Shown: positions 54,733-63,071 of the stretch, in pieces
How positions within the stretch are numbered: the stretch's first letter is position 1
Layout: each line of letters starts with the position of its first letter
Source of the DNA: Pyropia yezoensis
Taxonomy: Eukaryota > Rhodophyta > Bangiophyceae > Bangiales > Bangiaceae
Length of the DNA stretch: 64,000 bases
Direction: 5' to 3'
Assembly: GCA_009829735.1 (NCBI GenBank)
Contig: CM020618.1
Coordinates: 11,065,119 to 11,129,118, forward strand
Notes under the pieces: model-generated
What the model was told of the DNA's origin: nothing
The model's database searches: none
The model's input: the letters and a program-made list of their open reading frames with translations, nothing else
Made by a program: the position numbers and the translations under genes

Positions 54733-54783
54733 CTGCGGTCCAAGAACAAGAAAGTACCCGGGTACAAGTGGTCACCCACCAAG

Positions 54784-55461
54784 ATGACACTGAGGTCGCA
54801 GAGTCAAGGCCTCGCCCACCCCGACGCTCGTGTGAGCGGTGTCGTCCACAACACTCCATGGTTGCCAACCATCGTGGCCTTCCACCAAGCACCGGACGGT
54901 CACGTCCAAGCGCGACTCCACTGGACTCACCCGCGAGGGCAAGTACAAGAGGTCATCCCGCTGTACTGCCTACGCAAGACGTTCCCGACCAACTCCCCCC
55001 GCAACATCCCAGAGCGGGACGACTGGACGACGCCCCAAGGCGTCGTTGACAAGTTGGAGCGGCTTCACGGACCACACACCATCGACTGGTTCGCCACTCA
55101 AGCGAACAAGAGGTTCGAACGGTTCGGATCCAAGAAGTACGAACCCGAGGCCGAGTGGTGTGACTCACTGAGGCACAACCGGGGGGCTCACAACGGATGG
55201 GCCAACCCCCCGCCGTCTTTCCTGTCCAAGGTTGCGGACAAGTTGGCGAACAGCCCGCCGATGGCGCTCACGCTCATCGCGCTACGATGGGAGGGGTCCC
55301 CATGGTTCGGGACCTTCATGAGCTTGTGCTTCGAGTACGAGCACGTGGCGGTGGAGCAGGGGTGCTGCACACCGTCACACCCAACCCTACACCAAGCGGC
55401 GCACCCACCTCAGTGGATGATGATGGCGTTCAGGTTTGAGCGCAATCATGCCTCGGGGTGA
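54784..55461 (+). CDS. Phage-Dam-like methyltransferase domain in the Pol frame of element E
   Basis: 225 codons from ATG 54784, in the same frame as the integrase/chromodomain and separated only by TAG 54730-54732 and 17 codons. After a leader (WLPTIVAFHQAPDGHVQARL) comes DDWTTPQGVVDKLERLHGPH, IDWFATQANKRFERFGSKKY, CDSLRHN and WANPPPSFLSKVADKL, the layout of bacteriophage-type DNA N6-adenine methyltransferases (WxTP start, D-FA-N-RF-S middle, NPP motif). Such a domain is known in DIRS-type retroelements after RNase H; behind a Ty3/gypsy chromodomain is unexpected. The NPPP in place of NPPY/DPPY may mean lost catalysis. It could be a fused Pol end, a separate ORF or a remnant. Confidence 0.65.
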   Translation: MTLRSQSQGLAHPDARVSGVVHNTPWLPTIVAFHQAPDGHVQARLHWTHPRGQVQEVIPLYCLRKTFPTNSPRNIPERDDWTTPQGVVDKLERLHGPHTIDWFATQANKRFERFGSKKYEPEAEWCDSLRHNRGAHNGWANPPPSFLSKVADKLANSPPMALTLIALRWEGSPWFGTFMSLCFEYEHVAVEQGCCTPSHPTLHQAAHPPQWMMMAFRFERNHASG

Positions 55462-55897
55462 GAGCCTCGCACCTGGGCGGGAGGTCCTTGACCCAGTCAA
55501 AAGCTGGTATGACTCCTCCGTGTCTACCCCTGTCGATGGTGGTCGACACTCCCGTCAGTGGCTGCGTTGCGCGCCGTACCCGTAGCACGGCACGCAACGG
55601 ACCATGACGGGGACGGGGGGAGGTGCCTGTCGTGAGGCACTCCCCGTACGACAGACAGCGTCCGTCGACTCGGTCCCGTCACGTCGACGTATGACGGCGG
55701 CGACCGGGAGGCAGTGCCTGCTGTGAAGCACTCTCCGTACGACGACAATGGCCGTCGAGTCGACACCACCGTGCCGACGGATGCACGAAAGGACGCAGCG
55801 GTAGGCACTGTGGCCTACGGGCCCCCGCACCGGCGACCAACTCTCCACGCTTGCAATCCTGCGCAAGTCATTCTCGTACGACGCCACCTCGGACGTC
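55462..55897. other. 3' flank of element E with diverged ~95-bp repeats
   Basis: Two related blocks (from about 55606 and 55701) share TGAGGCACTCCCCGTACGAC-like sequence. No gene seen. Confidence 0.45.
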
Positions 55898-56125
55898 GTC
55901 CCCGTGCCTTGGTCCTTGGTCGACCTTGACCCCGTGTCCTGGTCTTTCTTGGTCTACGCGGACCCCGTGCCTTAGTCCTTATTGATCAACTCGGACCCCG
56001 TGCCTTCGTCCTTCTTTGTCTACCTGGACCCCGTGCCGTGGTCCTTCTTGTTCAACCTTGACCACGTGCCTTGGTCCTTCTTGATCAACTCGGACCCCGT
56101 GCCTTGGTCCTTGTACGTCGCCTTG
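55898..56125 (+). repeat. 33-bp tandem repeat, about seven copies
   Basis: Unit of the type GACCCCGTGCCTTGGTCCTT plus 13 bases; copies start at 55928, 55961, 55994, 56027, 56060 and 56093, with a shorter one before. The length is a multiple of three, and one frame reads an 11-residue repeat (DPVPWSFLINS) apart from one stop. Confidence 0.9.
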
Positions 56126-56306
56126 GTCCCTCTTGATCAAGCATCACTTGTGGCACCCCCCATCTCACCAACCCCCCCCGTCGACTGGGCACCCCCCCCC
56201 CCCCCCCCCCTCCGCCCCCCCCCCCCGCATCGGCGACGAAGGCGCACGCGGGCGCACGCGGACGCCCGCGGGCGCACGCGACAATGCGGGCGCGGCAGTC
56301 GCGGCG

Positions 56307-56464
56307 GTGCGGACGCGGGCGCGCGCGGCGAGGGCACGCAGCGGGCGTACGCGGCGGGCGTACGCGGCGGAGGTGCGGACGCGGGCGCGCGCGGCGAAGG
56401 CACGCGGCGGGCGTACGCGGCGGGCGTACGCGGAGGAGGTGCGGACGCGGGCGCGCGCGGCAGA
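56307..56464 (+). repeat. 66-bp GC-rich tandem repeat, about 2.4 copies
   Basis: Copies start at 56307, 56373 and 56439, each beginning GTGCGGACGCGGGCGCGCGC. Element C inserted just after the third, partial copy. Confidence 0.9.
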
Positions 56465-56465
56465 T

Positions 56466-56470
56466 GTACG
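56466..56470. repeat. Left flank of element C (gtacg, predicted target duplication)
   Basis: Five bases outside the 5' LTR of C. The partner would lie beyond the window and cannot be checked. Confidence 0.4.
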
Positions 56471-56939
56471 TGTAGCAGTATTGACCCCCAGGTAGGGGGG
56501 CAACACGTGCCATGCAAGGGGCGGCAGGCCACTAGCCTGACCCGTTCCTCCCCCTGCATTTGGGTCCATATTCCCTAAGTTCGGGATAGTTAGCTTAGTA
56601 GTAAATCCAACTTGGATTTGAGGGTTTTCTGCATTTATCGTCTTGAATTTTCGTGTGGCCCGGTGGGCAGGTGCTGGGGTGGGAGATTCTGAGTGGCGAG
56701 ATTCTGAGTGGACCCTGGGGGGATAAGGGGAGGGACAGCGGGGCTTGGCCCTGCGTCCCCGTCCCGACCAAGAAACTGTTGGACCACACACCATCCTCTT
56801 GTTTGTCCGTGGGGGGTTTGCCCCACAACAGGGACAGAGTGTGTGCGACTTGCACTTCTTCCGGTTCCCCCGACACGGGAGGCAGCCCTTGCACACCGCC
56901 CCAACTTGGGTGCCGTGTGTGCATGTGGTTTTTGCCACA
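56471..56939 (+). repeat. 5' LTR of element C
   Basis: 469 bp, starts TGTAGCAGTA (one change from TGTGGCA) and ends TTGCCACA. Aligns end to end with both LTRs of B. Confidence 0.95.
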
Positions 56940-56941
56940 TT

Positions 56942-56959
56942 TGGTGGAGCAGCAGGGGA
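56942..56959 (+). promoter_or_regulatory. tRNA primer-binding site of element C
   Basis: TGGTGGAGCAGCAGGGGA two bases after the LTR, identical to the site in B. Confidence 0.8.
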
Positions 56960-57058
56960 CAGAGGTAAACTTTACCTCCGGGTGCACCCGGGTGTAGGGG
57001 GCCCTCTGTCTCAGAGGAACGGTTGACTTGGACCGTGTCATACGGATCTTCAGCCAAC

Positions 57059-59002
57059 ATGGCTAGCTCGGACCCCCCGTCGTCTGGGGCGTACACGGGT
57101 GACGCACGTACATCAGTGCCTTTGAATACTGGTGAGACACAGGTGGGTTTACCTGGGGTCGCAGAGGGACTAGAGGTCCCTCAAGCCAGCAGGACTGGAA
57201 GTACGGGCGGGCAACAGGCCACCCCGACTCAGTCGGGAGGTCACTCGGGTGACACTTCTGATGTGGGTGGGCCGAAGTCTGGCCACCGTGTGGTATACTC
57301 AACGGGAACGTCCCAAGGGGTGAGGACTGTCCCCGCGGGTTCCACTCGGGTTGGAGCCAACTTTGGCTTGGAGCCGTCGCCAACTAGGCTTTCGGAGGAC
57401 GGCGGACCTCCGTTGGTCGGCGATGGGCTCGCGCCCATGCCCCCGGTTGAGACCCCTGAGGAACGTGGTTACCCCTCAGGTGGACTCCCGGAGGCGGACC
57501 GAGACTCAACTGGAGTCGTCAATCCACTCCTTGCGGATACTGTCCGTCGAGAGGCGACCAATGTGTTGCGGCAGACTTTGCCGGACCTGGTGGTCACGAT
57601 CACGAATACTATTCTGAATCAGATTGTGGCGAGTTTGCCAGATGGCCTTAGGGTCCAGACCGGATTGGGGCTTTCGAGCCCGCAGGCGCAGGGGGAATCT
57701 CCCCTGACGCCTATTCCGGGTCGCCCCGAACATGGGGGGACCCCTGTGACTCCCAGCGTGGGAGCCGCACCATTCTCGGTGGGGCGTACGCCCTTCACGG
57801 GGGAGTTCCCCTCGGAAGCGCCGGCGGCTACACCAAGCTCGCCGTACCAGACTACAGGCGCTGAGGGTCAACTTACCCCAGTGCCACAGCGGCTGTTCCC
57901 TCAACGTGAGGTGCCGCCCAAGATCCAGGTAGCCAACCCGGTCTACCAGAGGATATTTGACTGTGAGACCTACGCCCTCCACAACAAGTCGGTGGTGTAT
58001 GGTCCTGACCAGGCCCGAGCCATGGGCCGTGCCAAGAAGAATGCACTTCATTCTTTTGGGCACAAAGCGGAGTGGGATGGAACCCCCCCCCTCCGTGTCT
58101 TTGAGTTCCTACGTCGTTTCACAAAAGCCTGTGACGACAATGCCATAAGTGAAGGCATGGCTTTTTACATGCGACAGGAGTTTACGAAGGGCGACCTGCG
58201 GACAAAACTTATGTCCGTCATGCCCAGCTCCTCAAGTGGAGGCGCTGGGGAGGTGACGTCCTATTTGGAGCTCGTCAACTGGTTGTTGAGAGCCATGGTT
58301 GATGAGGCAGCGTTGGCTTCTCAAGTCGAGGAGTTTACGCAAGCCCATCAGGAAGAGGCGGAGGACGAGTTGTCTTTTGCGGAGCGAGTCCGTAAGCTCA
58401 ACAATCTTTGTGGGTCTCTTCATCCACAAGCTGTGGTGAAGAGTCGGTTTGTGGAGGGACTCCATTGGTCAGTCCGGATGGAGACCCGGGAGCATAACAC
58501 TGCCCGGGCAACCCTGGCCGAGTTGGCTAGGTTCGCTTATCGCAGAGGCGAGGCCTACCGCAAGTTGCGGGAGGAACAACGCCAGGAGCGTCATGCCGAG
58601 TTGGCCAAGGAACGGGAGGCGGCGCGCCAGGCCAGAGAGTTGAGAGGCACGCCAAATCCGCAAGGAGAGGGTGGTAGCTGCCGTGGGAACTTCCCAGGGT
58701 ATCCCTTCGTCTTCCCCAGTTGGGAAAACCCCTCCCGGAACGCACCATCGGTGTTGGAACTGCAACTCCGATGGACACTGGGCATATGATTGCCCCAAGT
58801 TGAGTAAACGCATCCAACAACTTGTTAGGAATGCGAGTAAGAAGTCGGCTACGAATGAAGTGCGTTCACGCGCGAGGGTGGGTCTCGACCGGTCGTCGCG
58901 GTCGCCACACCCTCGGCGGAGGAGGCGGACACGTCGTCCTCGGACTCGTCGTCTTCCTTCCCGCCCTCAGATTCGGACGCCAAGTCGGCGGGAAACGAAT
59001 GA
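57059..59002 (+). pseudogene. gag: Gag of element C (two small deletions)
   Basis: Starts at ATG 57059 (MASSDPPSSGAYTGDARTS) and is open to about 58,640: a Pro/Gly/Thr-rich N terminus, then a capsid-like helical region (FDCETYALHNKSVVYGPDQA, AMVDEAALASQVEEFTQAHQ, FVEGLHWSVRMETREHNTAR) and a charged helix. Against B, two bases are missing near 58,640 and one near 58,872; together they restore the frame but leave about 230 nt out of frame, including the CCHC knuckle (CWNCNSDGHWAYDC, 58752-58793). The original frame ends at TGA 59000-59002, overlapping the pol ATG. As it stands Gag would end at 58789 without its zinc knuckle, so C probably needs Gag from another copy. Confidence 0.93.
58999..59002 (+). 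promoter_or_regulatory. ATGA gag-stop/pol-start overlap, element C
   Basis: AACGAATGACCGTTGG: TGA ends gag and ATG opens pol in the -1 frame. The same overlap is kept in B (10938-10935). It suggests Pol is made by stop-restart or a shift at this site. Confidence 0.7.
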
Positions 59003-62000
59003 CCGTTGGGGCTGGTCGTCCGAAGCTCACAACGGCAGCCTCGGCCAAGTGGGCCAGGAGGACGAACCAACCGTGCCGGATACTGCGGCGACCTAAGGGA
59101 GTCCGCCCACCTCGGGTAGGACTCCCCAAGAACGTAAACCCACGTCGGGTCATCGCGGTGCTGACGGGTGAGAACTTCCAGGTAGCTGGACGGGTGCAGC
59201 TTGCCCCCGGCCGCGCCTGTTGTGCCCGTATCGTACTTGATACCGGGTCCGGAGCCTCCTTGATACGCAAGTCGCTATTACCAAAGGAGGTGAAGCTCCA
59301 ACGCTGGAGGTCCAAAGCTGACCATATGATTGACATCAATGGTGGGGTACTTCCCATCGTTGGTGCCGTGACCCTACCAACTAGGTTGGGGACCCATGAG
59401 GTCGACGTGACCTATGGTGTAGTTGAGAATATATCGGTACCCCTGCTTCTGGGTACCCCTTATGTTGTTACACAAGTGCCTTTGATTTGTGGCCCTGAGT
59501 ACTGGATCAAGTTGATGAATGGGGAGACTATCCCCATCCTTGGTAAGGGAAAGTCTGTGGCTCCTGTGACAGTTTCACAGTCGAAGCCTGTTTGCTCTGT
59601 GAGGGAAGGGTTTACTGCTACCCTGCGTCTAGCCCGTAAAGTCACGTTGCCCCCCAACTCGGTGGCGCACGTTGACGTTGTAACTGATTATACGGGGAAC
59701 GGGTTGGTGCACCCTCACCCCCGTCTTGCTCGCAAGCACCAAGTGCATGTTGCCCTTGGCACGATGGACTCCAAAGCCGGAGTCCCGTGGAGGGTACAGG
59801 TGATGAACCTGAGCTCGTCGCCCCAGTACTTCAAGTCGGGAGCCAAGTTCGGCTATGTCGACCAACACGAGGGACCGGTAGTAGCGGTCACCCTCAACGC
59901 GGGCGCAAGTAGCGACCCGAAGTCCGGAAAGGAGAAGCATCAAGCCAAGTCGGCCGCCTCTCCTCGGCCCCATGTGAACATGGAGGGTGTCCCCCCCAGG
60001 TTGAGGGTTCAAGTTGAACGCCTCTTGGACCAATATCACAAGTTGTGGGATGGTCAATTGGGACTCATGAGAGCCACCCAACACCGGATCGAGTTGAAGC
60101 CCGGTGCACCCCCTATACGCCAACAACCGTATAGGGGAGGACCTCGTTCAAGGGCCCTCGTTAAGGAGCAAGTTGCTCGCATGGAGGCCCTCGATGTGAT
60201 CGAGGCCAGCAACGCCGAGTGGGCTAGTCCGGTGGTTATCGTCCCCAAAGTTGATGGGACCCCCCGGTTTTGTATCGACTACCGTAAGCTCAACGAGAGC
60301 ACGGTGAAGGACAGTTATCCCCTACCTAGGATGGATGACTGTCTGGACTCTCTGGGGGAGGCAAACGTGTTCTCTACCCTGGACTGTAACGCGGGGTACT
60401 GGCAAATTCCCATTGCCCCGGAGGACAGGCATAAAACTACCTTTACCTGTCACTGTGGTACCTACCAGTGCAAGCGTCTACCGTTTGGTCTGTGTAACGC
60501 GCCGGCAACTTTCCAGCGCGCTATGGACATGATTCTGGCCGGAGTACGGTGGCAGATCTGTCTTGTGTACCTAGACGATATCATTGTGTTCTCCCGAAGT
60601 CCGGAGGAACACATTGGCCATCTTGGCCAGGTGTTCAAGCTACTTGCTGACGCCGGTGTGTCACTGAAGGCGAGTAAGTGCCACCTCTTCGCTCAAGAGG
60701 TGGAGTACTTGGGACATGTTGTCCGTCCGGGGCGTCTCAGTGTTAACGAGAAGAACTTGAGGGCCATTCGTAAGGCTCAGTACCCCCGGACCCAGACCCA
60801 GATGAGGAGCCTCCACGGGATGTGTAACGTGTACCGACGTTTCACCAAGGGCTTCGCCAAGGTGGCGAAGCCGTTGAGTGAGTTAGTGAGCTCAACGCTC
60901 CCGAAGAACCTACCTCCCCCAAGTCGGGTGGAGTGGGAATCCTTTGAGACTCTTCGGGACCTTCTGCTGAAGCCCCCCATCTTGGCTCTTCCCAGGATGG
61001 GAGGCCACTATATCCTGGATGTGGACGCTAGCTACGACCAACTTGGTTGTGTGTTGCTTCAGCAGCAGCCGGACAAGGAGTACTTGCCGGTGGGATACTT
61101 CAGTAAGGGGCTGAACTCGGCCGAGAAGAACTACGGAGTCACCGAGTTGGAAGGACTCGCAGTGGTGTGGGCGGTGATGTCACTTCGTCACTACCTAGAG
61201 GGTGAGAAGTTCCTCATCCGCTGTGACCACCGCGCGTTGCAGTTCATCTTTAAGTCGGACTGTACGAACACTCGTCTTAATCGGTGGAGGGTGCGACTGG
61301 CACCCTTCAACTTTGACATTGAATACCGACCTGGCAGGCAACATGCCCTTGCCGACGGCCTCTCTCGGGTTCCTACCGAGGGGCTGGACACTAACCCAGT
61401 CGATGAGGACATCCCCATCGTGGGGGTAGTCACGCGCTCGGGTCAGGCGTTGAACCGCGAGGCGCCAGGGAACAAGAAGTACTTGCCCCTGTCCCTGGAC
61501 GTGGTGGTGAAGGCCCAGGCCGAGGATCCCTTCTGCAAGTCGCAGAGGGATACACTGGATACAGTGGTAGAGACGCGGTTCTTTCGGGGAGACGATGGCC
61601 TCGTCATGAGGAGGGGGGTATTTCAAGGGACTGAACAACTTGTCGTCCCCGCATCCCTCAAGGACAGTATCCTTGAGAGGGAGCACAACGCTCCCACGGG
61701 TGGACACCTGGGATCTAGTAAACTGTACCAGACCCTGAGGACCAGGTACTACTGGCCGTCCATGGTGGTGGACATCTACAGTTGGGTGGCTGCCTGCACA
61801 AGTTGTGCACAGAACCGTCTGATGGAACGGCGGCCTAGTACGGCTATGCTATTGTTCCCGGCCAAGGAGCCCTTCGCCGCGTTGGCAATGGACATCCTTG
61901 GGCCACTGCCAGTGACCGAGGAGGGCAACCAGTACCTCCTGGTCATCTGTGACCGCTTCACGAGACTTACGCGAGCGATCCCACTGTCAGAGATCACGGC

Positions 62001-62982
62001 CATGTCGGTCGTGTCAGCCTTCCTAGATCACTGGGTTGCCGCGTATGGCATTCCAGATAGTACACTATCGGACAATGGACCGCAATTTGCGTCGGTACTT
62101 TTTCAGGGAGTGCTGGATATGTTGGGGGTTAAGGCAAACTATGCCACCCCCTACCACCCACAAACTAATGGGCAGGTGGAGCGCTTCAACAAAACTATTG
62201 TTAGGCAGCTGCGCCACTATGTGAGTGAGCACGTGAAGACGTGGGACCAATACATTTCTATCCTTACTACTGCCTACAATTCGCAGGTTCACTCATCTAC
62301 AGGGGAAGTACCCCTCGCTTTTGTGACCCCCCGTCGTGTGCGGTCTATTGCCGTGCGGCGGTCGCTCCCAACTAGGGAGGATGGTGGCAGCACGCCTACT
62401 CCTACTGAGAGTAAGGCGGAGTTCGCTGCTAGGCTGGAACACCTCATCCCTAAAGTCAGGGCTGAGATGGACAAAGCACAAAAGCGCTACAAGCATACCT
62501 TTGACAAAAAGGTGCGCAATGCTAAGCATGTCCCCGAACAGGGTGACTGGGTGCTGGTTCACTCACACACCCCAACTGGGGGTAAGCTGGTATTCCAGAC
62601 GAAGGGGCCGTACCAGGTCCTTCGTACTGATGGGCGGCGCTTCACCATCGAAAGTGACGATTGGGTCCGCACAGTGAACGGACAGGACGTGGTCACAGTT
62701 GCACCCCCGCCTGCAGGCGACCCAGCTTGGGCGCGTGCTTTGGAAGCGTGGCGCCTCCCCTCGCTGCCTGCGGCCAAACAGGGCCCGCAGGAGTACGTGT
62801 TCGATAAGTTCATCGACCACGGATGGGATGAAGACACTGACCGCCTCACGTTGAGGGTGCGTTGGTTTGGCTACAAAGCCAAGGACAATACGTGGGAGTA
62901 TGTGGAGGACCTTCCCGCTGAGAAGGTCCGGGCGTACTGTGCCCGGAATGAGATAGACCCTAACAGCCCTCCCTCAACGTGA
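58999..62982 (+). CDS. pol: Pol polyprotein of element C (PR-RT-RNaseH-IN-chromodomain), intact
   Basis: 1,327 residues from ATG 58999, which overlaps the gag stop as ATGA. Protease active site DTGSGAS at D81. RT: IDYRKLN, LPFGLCNAPATFQRAMD and YLDD at 524-527. RNase H: LDVDAS with D674, TELEGLAVVWA, CDHRAL. Integrase: zinc site H896, H903, C933, C936; catalytic D965, D1025, E1061, i.e. D-D-35-E. Then a GPY motif (TKGPYQVLRTD) and a C-terminal chromodomain (LRVRWFGYKAKDNTWEYVED), which in chromoviruses steers integration to marked chromatin. All key residues seen are present, so Pol could be active. The frame also extends upstream over the gag end, but conservation with B starts at the ATG. 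Confidence 0.96.
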   Translation: MTVGAGRPKLTTAASAKWARRTNQPCRILRRPKGVRPPRVGLPKNVNPRRVIAVLTGENFQVAGRVQLAPGRACCARIVLDTGSGASLIRKSLLPKEVKLQRWRSKADHMIDINGGVLPIVGAVTLPTRLGTHEVDVTYGVVENISVPLLLGTPYVVTQVPLICGPEYWIKLMNGETIPILGKGKSVAPVTVSQSKPVCSVREGFTATLRLARKVTLPPNSVAHVDVVTDYTGNGLVHPHPRLARKHQVHVALGTMDSKAGVPWRVQVMNLSSSPQYFKSGAKFGYVDQHEGPVVAVTLNAGASSDPKSGKEKHQAKSAASPRPHVNMEGVPPRLRVQVERLLDQYHKLWDGQLGLMRATQHRIELKPGAPPIRQQPYRGGPRSRALVKEQVARMEALDVIEASNAEWASPVVIVPKVDGTPRFCIDYRKLNESTVKDSYPLPRMDDCLDSLGEANVFSTLDCNAGYWQIPIAPEDRHKTTFTCHCGTYQCKRLPFGLCNAPATFQRAMDMILAGVRWQICLVYLDDIIVFSRSPEEHIGHLGQVFKLLADAGVSLKASKCHLFAQEVEYLGHVVRPGRLSVNEKNLRAIRKAQYPRTQTQMRSLHGMCNVYRRFTKGFAKVAKPLSELVSSTLPKNLPPPSRVEWESFETLRDLLLKPPILALPRMGGHYILDVDASYDQLGCVLLQQQPDKEYLPVGYFSKGLNSAEKNYGVTELEGLAVVWAVMSLRHYLEGEKFLIRCDHRALQFIFKSDCTNTRLNRWRVRLAPFNFDIEYRPGRQHALADGLSRVPTEGLDTNPVDEDIPIVGVVTRSGQALNREAPGNKKYLPLSLDVVVKAQAEDPFCKSQRDTLDTVVETRFFRGDDGLVMRRGVFQGTEQLVVPASLKDSILEREHNAPTGGHLGSSKLYQTLRTRYYWPSMVVDIYSWVAACTSCAQNRLMERRPSTAMLLFPAKEPFAALAMDILGPLPVTEEGNQYLLVICDRFTRLTRAIPLSEITAMSVVSAFLDHWVAAYGIPDSTLSDNGPQFASVLFQGVLDMLGVKANYATPYHPQTNGQVERFNKTIVRQLRHYVSEHVKTWDQYISILTTAYNSQVHSSTGEVPLAFVTPRRVRSIAVRRSLPTREDGGSTPTPTESKAEFAARLEHLIPKVRAEMDKAQKRYKHTFDKKVRNAKHVPEQGDWVLVHSHTPTGGKLVFQTKGPYQVLRTDGRRFTIESDDWVRTVNGQDVVTVAPPPAGDPAWARALEAWRLPSLPAAKQGPQEYVFDKFIDHGWDEDTDRLTLRVRWFGYKAKDNTWEYVEDLPAEKVRAYCARNEIDPNSPPST

Positions 62983-63071
62983 GGGAAGGCCGAGCAACAG
63001 TGCCAAGAGAGTGCTTCAAGTCGAAGTTGTACGCAGAGTGGCTTTTAACTACAGCCCTAACCCTCACACTC

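Noticed and set aside
55524..55929. Short frames on both strands downstream of the Dam-like ORF
   Set aside because: They lie over diverged repeats and have no domain or consistent codon use.
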